From Kryptolebias marmoratus (Eukaryota > Chordata > Actinopteri > Cyprinodontiformes > Rivulidae): a DNA stretch of 64,000 nucleotides. Every line of letters starts with the position of its first letter. Position 1 is the stretch's first letter. The stretch is from NCBI RefSeq assembly GCF_001649575.2, contig NC_051445.1, positions 13,645,648 through 13,709,647 of the forward strand, given 5' to 3'. Positions 1-47,167 of this stretch are shown here, in pieces. Both the position numbers and the translations under genes were made by a program. Below the pieces are notes generated by a model that was given only the letters and a program-made list of their open reading frames with translations, was not told the origin of the DNA and made no database searches.

Positions 1-11
1 GACGCCACTTA

Positions 12-34987
<34,976 letters not shown>

Positions 34988-37209
34988 CCCTCCACCTCCT
35001 CGGTGGCTGCTCATGTCCTCCCTTTTCGGGTTGTTTTTTTTATTTTATTTATGTTTTTTTTTTTTGGTTCAGCTCACAAAACAGGGAAAACCGCGTCTTT
35101 CTGAAGTTGTCCGCCGCTGGAGGAGGCACGGGGAGGCGGTGGGGGAGGTGGCGGTGGAGGAGGAGGACGCGACCCGCTCCCGAGAACCATTCCTGCGGAG
35201 ACGCACGAGAGAGACCCGGAGCAGAGAGGGGAGAGTCCACAAGTTTTTATCCGAGTGACGCGAAGCGGGCGACGGCTCCTTCGTGGTGCTGGTGCTGGTG
35301 GGTGGAGGTGGGGAGGTGGGGGTTGGAATAGTAGCAGGTGTTCACTGATAAAACGCGGAGAAAAATGCGTGGAGACGCGTCATGATGCCCGGAGAAACAC
35401 CCCCGACCGCCGCCGCCGCTGCGTAAATCCTGCCGGAGAGGAGAGGAGAGAGAGGAGCTCCCCCAGGGGAGGCGACGGAGGCCGTGAAATCCAGCCCTCC
35501 CGGCCTGACGGCGGGGTTCGGAGAGGCGGGCTGGAGCCGAGTGATCACCAACTCCTGCGAAAAAGAGCAGAAATTCGCTGGGAAGTTGAGTGTAAGCTGA
35601 AGCTCCCACAGGTAGGTAGGCTGGGTGCTCTTAAAGGGACAGGCGCGCAAAAACAAACAAGGCGGCGGGCGACACCAAGTGAGGCAATTTATGTGTCGGA
35701 GGGGGGGTCGAGTGTTTCTTCATTGTAGCAATGAATCATATGCAGTTAGAAAAGCCTGTTCATTTCCTCTCGAATGGTGCAACATTTGTAATGAAAAATA
35801 AATAAATAAAGACGGGTTGAGCCCATGAAAAAGTTGCCAAATCTTCCCCACAGAACAGCTTAATCTGCCGTTTACTCTTGTTTGGTGTTGTATATAAGCA
35901 TGGCTGAATAAAATCTGTGAAAGCAAGATTCGTGGGCTATTTAATAATTGATTGGTTTAACAAACAGGTTGTCACGGTGGCGTGTGGAAGAACCATACGC
36001 AGCCTCCTCGTGCCGCTCACCAGCTCGGTCAGGCCTTACGACACAGTCTTTACCCGTCCACACACACGTCCGTACAGCACTTTACTATATTTCTGCAACG
36101 CTAACCTGAATAAGTCGTTCCGTGCAGTCTAACGCCGATGGGGCACACCGGAGCTCACGAGGGACACTTCCACATCGTGCTGGAGGACGACCGCCCTAAC
36201 TGCTGAGCCACAGCCACAGCCACCCCGATGGCGTCCAATTCTTCCACCAGCCAGCGTTTGCTGTGACTCAGTGGTTGCGTCTGGAGGAGCCTATCCCACA
36301 GGTGTTCCTTCCTCTCCCAGTCCCAAATCCTGGAGGTAGCTCCACGGGGGATGAGAGTTGCCATCTTGGAGGATGGACTCGGCCCAAGACTGTGGAGAAA
36401 TGAGACTGCCTCTGGTGAAATGTTAAAAGAGGGCAAGTCTGAACAAACACATTCTGCACAGTGTCTTCAAGCAGACAAAACATTTATTTTAAAGCACTCC
36501 CAGTTCCTGACAGTATGACTGTTCCTAAGAGCAAACATGTAAGTTTCAAATTATTTTATTTTTGCTCCAATTATGTTCAGTTTGCTGACGTATTTTTTGT
36601 GGTACCACACCTCAGGGTGTTTGTGATAAATCAAGGAAGACTTCTCTTTCTAAACACCTCACAGAACGAAAGAAAACATCCCTATCTACAGACTTGCACT
36701 GAGTGGATAATCAGGGCGTATTATTTTTTAAATCTGGCCTTTTATCTAATCTGTAACTAGTTAATTTGTTTCTCAGTTGGCCAATATTTCAAGTGGCCAT
36801 ATATCTTTATGACCATTAAAACAACAAGGTTTGCATTTTCACTGACAGGAAGATGGACACAGTGAAGTTTGAGGCAGCTGTAAACAGAGAAATGACCTAC
36901 ATTCTTAAACAACCTGACTCTATGTGTATAAAGGAAAGATAATTTTATATATATACGCTAGTATTTGTTTCAAAATGTATTATTTTGAGTAATAGCTTCT
37001 TTGAGAATAACACTGTGTCAAACTGCAGAGGTTAAAGCCACGGATGAGGAGATATTTCACACCAAAACAAAACAACCCCCCCTCAACGATCGGGGCCAGC
37101 AGGCCAAGGCCGATCGATGCGCTCGGCGGGCCTCCTGCTCCTCCAGGTCAGGGCGGGGAGTCGAGTCCAGAGCGGATCGATCGAGCGGCACCGGGCGTGC
37201 GGGGTAAAC
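34988..37209. promoter_or_regulatory. Divergent nbeal2/ccdc12 intergenic region
   Basis: The 2.2 kb between the two start codons. The part next to nbeal2 (about 35090-35560) is GC- and CpG-rich and likely holds its promoter and 5' UTR. A shorter GC-rich block at about 37080-37210 precedes ccdc12. Between them the DNA is AT-rich. About 35965-36220 resembles a decayed interspersed repeat, with an end (ctgagccacagccaca) of a kind common in fish repeats. Several overlapping open frames here reflect base composition and match nothing I know. Confidence 0.65.
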
Positions 37210-40200
37210 ATGGAGCAGAACGTGGGCTCGCTTCAGGAGCAGGCTCGGAAGAGAAAGGACAGGCTAAAGGCACTGAGAGATAAAAAGCTTCACGTAAGTT
37301 TCGTCCCTGAGTTGAGTTTCTGATCAGCTCAGCGCACCTGCTAGAAGGCGCTTCAACGAGGCGATGCTAACGGAGTTAGCTTGTAGCTAACGTTAGCATA
37401 AATGTTTTTTTTGTGGCACTTTGTCTTGTAACTTTTCAGTTCGCCCAGAAGCGTGTATGATGTTTTTATATTTGTAAATGTTATTTACACCAGTGAAGTT
37501 TAAGTATTATTTGTACTTTTATGCGTTTGTTTTCTGCCCATGCTAAGTTAGCCAAGCTAACGTTGCTAGCTCAGACCGAAATGCAGCCGCTTGTGACAAT
37601 AGTCATTTGTTTTGTTTACACAGTGATTTGCGTTTGCATGTAATCTGTTTAGATAAATCTATGTGTGCACGGCGAAACGTGCATCCTGCAGCTCATTCCT
37701 GGTGATTCACATTCGTGTTTGCATTTCAACCTTCAGGGTCTCAGTATTTCACTGAGTAGCAGAGCTAATGCTAATGATGGAGAATTAGTGTCTTTGTAAT
37801 AGATTGTACACCAAATTTTAAAGAATATCATTAATTATTTAGTGCAAAACAATACGTTTTTCTAATTAAAACCTAATTTTGCGGATCTGCTTTGGTTAAG
37901 AGTTCTTTAAATAGAATTTTAGGGGGTTTAAAATACTTTTTTAGGGGATAAATGCTTCTAAAATATGACACATTTGTTCAGTTTCCTCCAGTCTCTGGGT
38001 ATTTCAGCTTAAGTGTTGTTTTGAAGTGTTTTTTTCCTTCTTATTTATGACACTCATATAATTAGTCAGGCAACAGATTGATAGTGCACATCATCCTTGT
38101 AAAAAGCTATGCACACAGAACATTTAAACATTCTAAACAAGGATTTTTTAGCCCTTTTGATTACAGAAAACCCCCACATTTCTTCTGTTTGTGTCTCATT
38201 GTGTTTAAATCAGATGATTCTACGACAGAGAGACTAAGGTCAGCTCAGATAAGAACGATAAAGTGATAATGCGATGACTGCACTTTAACACAGGAGGGGT
38301 TTGTTTCCCTTTCCTTTTACAATAAACAAAACAAACCAAAAGAACCTGAAGATGGTTTCTCCTCTTCCCGAGGAGAGCATAAACGAACCACATCTGAGTT
38401 TATCCGGTTCGGCTTCCTGAAAGAGTCAAATGTTGTGGTCAGCTTGTCAACAATTACTTTTTACTGAGCTGTGGAACCAACCTGTGATAAATGTCTGGTT
38501 TATCGTTGTTAATTAATACAAAATGCGTTTTATATCTCAAGAAAAACACACCTTGAAGGACAGAAATGTGTAAATTAAGACTGTAACAAAGATGCATATA
38601 TCAGGTACGAAGTGAAGCAATTAATAATTAACGTCACATTTGCAACAAAACCCATAATATTTAAGATTCAAGGTGTTTGTTGTCATGTTTCGAAGCTGGA
38701 AACACTTGTCCCTGAGAGATGAAATTCTCTGCTGTCCACAATGATCGCCCCGCAGGAGAGTTTAGCTGACTCCGATCAGCTGTTTGGAAATATTTACACA
38801 TAATTTATTTTATGTTAGTTTTTTTAACAGTAATAGAACATACAGGCAAAAGTACCAGCCTGTATGGTTCCCCACTTGGGTCGCAGGTCGTCAAACTTTA
38901 AAACGATGGCAGCGCTCTGCTTCACCGTGGAAGGAACCCCCTGTTCGCTGTGAGTAAATGCTGAACTTAATCTGGTAGCGAAGTTTGATAAACGCTTGTT
39001 GACATTCCTCAAGTCGGTAGCTGTTGTCCTTTTTTTTTTCCTTTTGCTGCACTTGAGTCGTGAGTCACTGCCCTGAATTGTTCTAGCAGGTGGACAGGAA
39101 GCCTCTTCAGGAAAATGCAGGCTGGGAGGGGTTCATTTTCCTTTGTTAGATTTTCACTCGGGGGTCAGTATTGTGTGTGTGTGTGCGTTTTAATTTCTGC
39201 CACTGTGTCCTATAAATTATTTGCATGGCTGTTTATGTGTGGACAGCTGGGAGAAGGTCACAGCCTGCGCAGCATTGTTGTGCGTGCGGCACATTAGCTA
39301 ATTTGTTTTCTGCAGCTCGTTCAAGTTACGGCCAGAAAGCGCGGCTCTTTATTTTCCAGGCCCATTTCATTTCGTCCCCGCGTTCGTTGTCGACAGCCTC
39401 TGAAAGGGTTGCTACCAGAGGCAGAGAAGTCCAAAATGTAAATTTGTTATTTGACTCTCAAATCACGGAACAACACAAGAAGCGTGTCGCTCTGTTTGTC
39501 TATGCAAACGCTGGCCTACATATGTCCTCCACAAGAACTAAAAATGAGTCAACGCATATCTTCAATGAAAAAACCAAAACCCAAACAAGCTCATTAATCA
39601 GTGCACATTGTTTCTATCTTTAACAGGGAAAAGGAGCATAAGTTCTTGTTCACTGTAGAGCTCAGTGCTGGTTCTTGTTGTGAGAACACGCTTACCAAAA
39701 TAAAAAAAATGTGCTTAATTCTGGTGGTATCTTTCAGGGGCAGGAGCAGGAGGACGGGGAGCCAGAAAACAAAAAAGCTGCGACGGAGGAAAACATTGAA
39801 GAGAAGCACAGGTCGGTTTGCTTGCTTTGTACCATATCAGATAGTTGTTTTATTTTTTTTTTCTAAATTAACACTATGCATTTGCTTCTGGGTTTTCTTT
39901 CTATTTCTCCACGCCAAAACGGAACTGAAAGCGATCTCAAAGTTCAGCGCCGGAGCCTTTATCTGCCCTTCATCTCTGACACCAGCGCGCGCCTCGGTGC
40001 CGGGCCGCGAGACGCCGTGTTTACTCTGGGGCTGGACTACAGCCTTGCGCCGTTCGCTTGCTCAAATATCCCGCAGCTTGCTCAACTTTTGTGTGTAGCT
40101 GTTAAAGAGGGAGCAGCCATCTTTCCTGTCCTACAGGACCTTTTTTTTTTTTCCTTTCCATTGTTTATATGTAATGACAGCTCTAACTGCACCTGAGGGA

Positions 40201-43200
40201 GTGCCGCCGTATTCTCTCCCCGTCCAACAGGACAGATCTCTCTCATGAGGGTAAAAATAGCCTCGGGGTTAAGAACGTCCGTTTTGGAGTTTGTGTGAAA
40301 CGAACGCGCCTGGCCTTTTTCTGCTCTGCGTTGGGAGTGTAGTGTATCATGTGATTGGCATTAAAGTTTCATGGGAGGTCGAGTTGCCAAACGGGGGCAG
40401 AAAAAACAACAACAAGAAGAACAAAAAAACCCCACCACGTCGAGGTTAATTCTGTTCAAGTTTGTGAATTGTTGCACACAAAAAGCTCTCCAGTTTGCAT
40501 CTTTATAATGCACGACTCCTTCAAAGTCTGAGAAGCTCAAACTACACCACGCAGCTTTTCCTGTTGCATCATGTTAGGTGTTGCAAAGACTTCTGTTTTT
40601 TTATTATTATTATTATTATAATTAGGCAAGTAGAGTCTAACTTCTTGGAATTGGCAAAAAAAAGCTTCGAAAGCCTCAGGAGCACTGCTCTTACATGTCA
40701 GCGCTCGCAGGCCGAAGGAGAAAATGGGGATCTCGTCCCACGGTGGCGAACCGGGCAGATAGCTGGACGCCTCTGTAAACACTTGGAGCCCTGCTCCCCG
40801 CCGAGAGCTCACTCCAAACATTTAGAGAGGGAGAAAGGGCCGCGCTCGGGTCAGCGCCGCGGATTTATCGCCGGCTCGCTTTGATGCCACAGCGGGCCTG
40901 AAGTGGAAATGTGTAAACACTCCCTCCAGAGCTTCAGGGCCATTAAAGCTCTCCACTGCCGAGAATAAAACCCCCCCTTTGAAGGCGGAAAATTTACACC
41001 TACAGTCTGTTTGTCTTGTCTTTTGTTTCTGATAATGGCGCTGAGGTGGATGGTTTTTTTTTCCCTTATCTCTGTGCCAAGCTGTAATTAATCTCGTCAA
41101 AAAGAAAAAAAAGAAAGCTGCTGATTTAGATGGTGTGAGTTTCAGTTTAAATGGGAATAATTCCTAACCAGGTTGGTGACCTCCTCACGTCCTGATCTGC
41201 ACTAAAACACTGAACGTTTTATGCTCTTTTCTAGGTGTGGAATGATAAACCTCAGAGGAATTTAGCTGTTTTTTTTTCTCTGACACCTGTTGGTTTTGTC
41301 AGTTTTCTGCTGGTTCCTCTTGCAGCAGAATTTCCTCATATTGCATCGTTTTGTTCGTTCTCAAACGAAAAGCCTTGTTTCTACGGATGGATTTAGGTTG
41401 AGCTCAGCTTAGGTTCTGACTTTTGTTGGAGTCGACCTTTTGAATGGATGACAGAAAAGCGAGGAGGACGGGATGTGACGTGCCTCGGCCAAGCTGGGGA
41501 CGTCCCGTTTGCTGGTGATTCTCTGCTAAACGGAGGCTTTTAGTCACTCCTCCTGTTTGACCTCAGTTAATCGGTTTAGTCACAATGACGGCGTTTCAGT
41601 TTTCTGTGTGTTCCCATGACAGCTCGGCGATGAGACGGGACATATTTCTGCCACCCGATCGTCCAGAGCGACAGGACCAACGCGTGCTCCTGAAATCAGC
41701 ACAGCAGCTTTTCTCTTCTACCCCTACAAGGCGCTGGGGGAGCGCATGGCAGCGGGAGCCACAGATCTTATCTAGAGCTCCATCAGGAAAAAAAAAATCC
41801 ACGTTAAGCCCGGAACAGCCGAGACGCCTCTCGGCCTGCGCTCGCTCGACTCTTTTCCTCTGGATCCTCGGCTTGATCTGCTGAGGTGTCAGAGAATTCC
41901 TCCCCATGCGTTTTTTTTTTCTTTTTGCCGATGGAAGACGTGTGCGTGATTCAGCATCAAGGGATGAATTTCTCAGCTGCTTTCTGCTCTCCTTAAGGCA
42001 GCAGGTGGAACATGTTAATGAGACGCATTTGCAGGAATGAAGGGGGTCATTATTCCCAGCCTTCTTTAGGCAGGAGATCTGCAGCTGTGGGGGGACTGCA
42101 GATGGTCCTTCATGTGCTTGAACTATTTGCCTACACTGCCACCTAATGGGCTGTTAAGAGCGTGGCGACGTAACTGGTTTCTCTCCACTCAAGTTTGCTT
42201 TTTTTTCTTTTTTTTTTTGTGCCCCCAGAGATTTGAGATTAAGGAATTATACGCCTGAGGATGAAGAGCTGAAGGTGAGGCAGGTGCCCAAAGTCAAACC
42301 TGCATCAGGTGAGAACATTTGATTAGAAAAAGGGCTTTAAAAAATGAACTCTGGTTCGTTCTGTGGCACAGTAGCTGATCGTGTTTTTTGGTTGCAGTGG
42401 AAGATAAAGTAAAAGATCAGCTGGAAGCAGCTAATCCAGAGCCCATCATTGAAGAAGTGGTGAGTACTCCTTTTTTTGTTTTGTTTAAATCGGATTTATA
42501 TTTCTGAAGTTTTGCGTCTCAATCGGCTGTTTTCTGTCCTCAGGATTTGGCCAATCTCGCCCCAAGAAAACCAGACTGGTGAGAGCTTATTTTAAAATAA
42601 ATAAAGAGGTTCCCACCTTTACTGCGTGACGTGTTACAGAAACTGACTGCTTTTAATTCCCCGCCGCAGGGATCTGAAGCGTGACGTGGCAAAGAAGTTG
42701 GAGAAGCTGGAGAGGAGGACGCAGAGGGCCATCGCAGAGCTCATCCGTGAGTTTTTTTTTTTTTTTGCCGCTTCCCGTTTTTGCGCCTCATCACAGGCGG
42801 TCTGTCGGATAACTGCGCTGAGCCTCCCTGACTCCGAGGAGTCTGGAACTGCCTGATAACATCACTCCTAAAGTCAAGGGCGATCCGCACTTTAAAAATA
42901 GGTGCAAGGTTTCAGGGGCTGTAATAGGAGTTTTCTCCTGTTTTTAGGGAGACAGAGATAACCCGTTTACAGGATTTGTTGCACATGAAGATATGTTGGT
43001 GCAATATGTTCAACGCTGACCTTTGAGCTGAGATGTTTTAGTCATTGAGTCAGATGGCATGGAGACTTATAGCTGTCATTTTAAATTATCACTGCTGTTT
43101 TATGTTAAACACAACAGTTGGTTAAATCTGCAAATTTCTTTTGAGATTTTTATCTTTTCTGCATTGGAAATTATTCTGCTGCCTGCAGGCAGAACATCAT

Positions 43201-43697
43201 AAATCCACTACGTCTTTCTGTTGTACAGGTTATTAATTAAAATTTACCGACAGCGTGGACACATTTTTCAAACAGTCCTTAAAGCAGATGTTTTAAATCT
43301 TTTGAAGTGGGGTTCATGGAACGATTATGAACAATTAACATCTTACCTGTTGCAGATAGCTCTTTGAACGACCTCAGCTTATAGAGTTCAATTCTGACCA
43401 CACAGATGAGCTAGTGGCTACAAGATGTCTGAGGTCAGAGTTTTGAGATCGGCCCCACTCGGACTAGCCATTAGCTCCTCAGTCTGGTCAGAATTCACCC
43501 CAATTTCCCCAAATAATCTTGTTCAAAGATGTTAATTGTTCACAAGCTTTCCTTATTTCAGCCCTGAAGGGTGCAGCGGATGAATCAGACTGACTCTGGG
43601 GGTTTATTTCTGTCCAGGCGATCGTCTGCGGGGCAGCGAGGACGAGCTGGCCGGAGCGGTGGGAGCAGTCGGAGTGGAGGAGGGAGACTCAGACTGA
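37210..43697 (+). CDS. ccdc12: Coiled-coil domain-containing protein 12 (cwf18 family), complete
   Basis: Small nuclear spliceosome-associated protein; its family includes fission yeast Cwf18. Seven exons in phase: 37210-37293, 39738-39811, 42229-42308, 42398-42459, 42544-42578, 42670-42746, 43618-43697, giving 163 residues against 166 in human. The protein starts MEQNVGSLQEQARKRKDRLK, then charged helix, DLRLRNYTPEDEEL, PEPIIEEVDLANLAPRKPDW, and KRDVAKKLEKLERRTQRAIA, ending GVEEGDSD and TGA. A likely ATTAAA polyadenylation signal is at 44015-44020; a CA repeat lies just after the stop. The gene is divergent from nbeal2, as in human. Introns 1 and 2 are each about 2.4 kb; intron 6 holds a foldback repeat. 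Codon reading is uninterrupted. Confidence 0.97.
37294..42228 (+). other. ccdc12: ccdc12 introns 1 and 2
   Basis: Introns 37294-39737 and 39812-42228 surround the 74-bp exon 2. They are AT-rich with T runs and short open frames. I see no additional gene. A segment near 38870-38960 weakly resembles the conserved block of a Tc1-like element, too short to assign. Confidence 0.7.
43279..43572. repeat. Foldback MITE in ccdc12 intron 6
   Basis: Starts TTAAAGCAGATG; left arm has ACATCTTACCTGTTGCAGAT. The inner inverted motifs (GAGCTAGTGGCTA and TAGCCATTAGCTC) are kept. The right arm lost the CAGGTAAGA piece by a deletion and its end is degraded, close to ccdc12 exon 7. Confidence 0.8.
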
Positions 43698-43731
43698 ATA
43701 CACGATGAGCTCCATTTACTGGGACTGTTTA

Positions 43732-43752
43732 TACACACACACACACACACAC
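43732..43752. repeat. CA microsatellite in the ccdc12 3' UTR
   Basis: About ten CA units 35 bp after the ccdc12 stop codon. Confidence 0.9.
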
Positions 43753-44111
43753 AGAGCTCTATATGAAGAGGCAGCTGGTTTCATCGTGCAGGGGGGGTGG
43801 GGTTATTATTACATACATTTTGTAAAGAAACGTTGTTCCTGTGACCAGCAGAGTTTTGTTGTTTTTCCTAAACATGTAAAGTAAAATAATGCATTTTTTT
43901 GAAATACCTATTGTTGTTTTTATTTCAACTCAAGATGGGAGATACTGGATAAAATATTCACTCAGCATGTTTTGGTTTTGACAGCCTATCCAAACAAGAA
44001 TAACGAACAGTAACATTAAAAGTATACAGAAACAACTAATAATAACGTTTTTGCTACATTTTCACCACTTCTGAGCAGCCAGTGAACAAAAAGACGAAGT
44101 TTAATTTCATA

Positions 44112-44117
44112 TTTATT
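44112..44117 (-). terminator. kifc2: Putative kifc2 polyadenylation signal
   Basis: AATAAA on the minus strand, about 795 bp after the kifc2 stop codon. The 44118-44911 stretch would be the 3' UTR and has no other gene. The ccdc12 signal at 44015-44020 on the plus strand means the two convergent transcripts would end within roughly 100 bp of each other or overlap slightly. Confidence 0.5.
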
Positions 44118-44911
44118 CAGAAAATAAGCTGAAGTTCACTTTCTAATCGTTATTTAAGCACTCATTGTAGTCACAGCGACATACATATTCTGCTACATTA
44201 GAATCAAAAGCTGAGTTTGATTCACTGGGTGATGGCGTGAACAATAAGCTGTGTTTGGTTTGACATTCACTGGCAAGATCTACTGCAAAGCATCCGAACT
44301 TGAAAACGCTCTCGTTCTTTTCACAATAAAGTGCTTCTTCTGCCCGCAAAGGGCCAAACCTCTCCCTCCCCGGGGGTGGGGGGGAGCGTTGCACAGTTCC
44401 TGACGTACAAGGCCACCTGCTCTCCTCTCCTCTCCTCAAAGCAGCTTCAGTCTGTCCTCAAAAAGCAAATGACTAAAGAGAAAACCGGGCGTTCGGCCAC
44501 TGCTGCCTTCAAATGTCACAAAACTACAGAAATATGCGGCGTTAAAATGTAACTGAGACTTACTCCTAGACACTACGACTGTCGAACGTATATCACACGG
44601 GCGATGACGCTCACAAGCTACGGACGTTAACAGCAGAACGAGTAATGCTGCGTGGACTGAAGCGCCGATGTCGTGATGAGCTCCAGATTCTCCTAAATTA
44701 AACCGACACAGTGATCCAAGGAAAGCAGCGAGGCGTTTAGGAGTCGAAGTGGAAGAGTAAATCACTCCTACATGCAGACTATCTGATGGTGACGAGGTGA
44801 AGAGTTTAGCCCTTGGTCAGGATTGCAGCCGACCTTGTTGTTATCTTAGCTGTGAAATCTGGCAGGCGGGGGGCCAGCGGTGATCTGCCCCCCCGGCGAT
44901 TTTAAAGGTCA

Positions 44912-47167
44912 TCAGTCGCACGGCGGTCCTCCAGATTCGATCTTCCTAGCTGCAGGACCCAGCTCCACCTTGCAGACCCTCTGAGCAAACTTCAGGGAGC
45001 ACAGCGTCTCGCCCACGTTACTCTCCAGAGCGGACACCTTGAGTGGGACAACATCGGGCTCGGCGTGAGAGGAGGACGTCTTTATTTCCTGTAGCGGCTG
45101 ACGGAAGGCGTGAGCTTACCTGCACCACCATGACGGTCTTGCTGCCTTTGCCCAGCGAGTCCTGCAGTAAGTACGTGAGTCGAGAGTTCCTGAAGGGGAT
45201 GTGGGTCTGCCGAGCCCGGAGGGCCTGAATGACGTCGCCCAGCGCCAGCAGGGAGCGGTTGATGTTCTGGGCCTCTTTCAGCCTCTCACCCTCTGCGCCG
45301 GACTTCCAGACCCTCTCCGAGCCGGCCAGGTCCACCAGGTTCAGCTTACCTGCAGAATGAGGTGGGGAGGGGGTTAAGAGGCGACACGCCAGAGTTTTCA
45401 TTGTGATTTAAAAAACGCAAGCAGGACTGACCTGTGGTTTTGGATCCAGTGGCGAGGTCCGTCCCCTGGACGGTGATGCACAGCAGAGCGTGGGAGCGCG
45501 AGCTGTGCTGGTTCATCTGAGTCCCGAAGGTGATCCTGTTCCTCCGGGCTGTGGCTAAAATCTTCAGAAACAAAATCAATTTATAGAAGCAGCACGAGTA
45601 GCGTTTCCCACCAGATGGTGGATAAAACGGTAGAAACCCGCGTCACCTTCTTGATGTGCTGAAAGCTTTTAACTTCTATAACCCTGAGGCCCGGGACATG
45701 CAGGTGTCCTGTTCCATCCGGGTTGATCTTGATGTCCAGTTTCTCTCCGTCTTTACTCAGGAGGTCTCTGAAAAACAAACAATGAATGCCTTCATCCAGC
45801 GGCAACGATGTGCGAGGGCAGGTTGGAGCAGGAAGCGGCCGCCGTTACCTCAGCACCTCGTTGTAGATCTCCACGGAGCTGACGGTAACCGCGTACGACC
45901 ACATGTCCTTCCTCTCCTCCATCTCACCGAAGAGGTGCTTCAGAGCTCGCTGGTTAATTCCCGGGTTTTCCACGCTGCCCTGGAAAAACGACAGCATCAA
46001 GTCACGAGGTCGATCCTCCATGTTTGTTTTGTGGTTAAAAAATGCGACTAAATCAGGAAAAGTTCCCACTTCTTGCAGCCACGGGGGAATTATTGTGTTC
46101 AAATAAGCTTCATTTTTCAAAGGTTTTCGCTTCAAATGCTGAGCGAGTTTAGGAATTTTTGAAAAAAAGCGTCTCGAGAAATGTCAGAAACCCAAAAGGG
46201 TTCAAAAATACTGAGGTACAGAAAAGGGGTGAGGCAATAAAAATGTCATTTTAAGTAATTTTTTTTTAAACAGTAGGTTTTGCACCTGAAATATGGTTTA
46301 TTTCAGAAACTATCATTTTGTTTTTACAAAAACACTTTTTAAAGCATAAAAGTAGAAATGACACTTTAAAGGATGCCAAAATACTGTATAACTAAAACAC
46401 ATCACCACAAAACTACTTCACAATTTATTTTTCTTCTTTTCACAAGCCTCGTAAGTAGACACGTCACGGAAGTTAAATTCTAACTTTTATTCAACATTTA
46501 ACTTGTTTTGTCTCAGATAAGATCTAAAATAGATACATTTCTTATCTCAGAAAAATAAAACGGGCAGCTCAGCATCAGTTAAAACGCCCAATTTTTCATC
46601 TTAAATGTGTAGTTTTGGCTAAACCTTTAACCAGGCCCTGACAGGCCCAAACATTTTGAAACCCTAAAATATGGCCCACGAATAAAAACTAATACCTGTA
46701 ATATTTTAGATTTGCTCTAAAAAAAAGAAAAGAAAATGAGAAGCCCTGTGGAATAACACCAATGTGTGGAGGAAAGGCTGTTACAGTTTAATCCATGGAA
46801 AGTAAAGAGTTTACCTCCATGGTGTAGGTTTTTCCAGAGCCTGTTTGTCCGTAGGCGAATATGCAAACATGATAACCGTCGATGCAGGACGTCACGAGGG
46901 GTTCAATCTCCTGAAACACCTGATCAGGCCAAAAACAAAAAAGGTGAGAAGTCTTACACCCCCCACCCCCACCCCCCCACTCTACCTCTTCCTGCGCGGC
47001 CTGCGGGTGGAACACTTTGTCCAGCTCAAAGACGCGGCTCTTCCCTTTGCTCAGCACTGCCACCGAGGACTCGTTGTTTGGATCCGTCGTCACGACGACA
47101 GACTGCCCGTCCTCGTGCTGGTCCTCCTTCAGCACCGGCTTCACACGGCAGAGCACGCGGATGTTGC
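44912..47167 (-). CDS. kifc2: kifc2 exons 13-19: kinesin motor domain
   Basis: Exons: 46986-47167, 46815-46919, 45849-45979, 45647-45767, 45432-45561, 45120-45349, 44912-45037. The neck/motor junction reads [11 protein letters not shown] as in kinesin-14. The ATP-binding P-loop GQTGSGKT is at about residues 675-682, switch [10 protein letters not shown] at 787-795 and switch II DLAGSE at 820-825. The residue after SERV is Trp (W828) where KIFC3 has Gly; from memory some KIFC2 sequences also have Trp there. The tail ends [10 protein letters not shown]. All nucleotide-binding motifs are intact, so the motor should be active. Confidence 0.95.

Noticed and set aside
35255..35728. Long overlapping open frames upstream of nbeal2
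   Set aside because: They arise from a GC-rich, stop-poor CpG region on both strands; none matches a protein family.
38870..38960. Possible Tc1-like block in ccdc12 intron 1
   Set aside because: Resemblance is limited to a short CTGCTTCACCGTGG-type string with no ends or frame.
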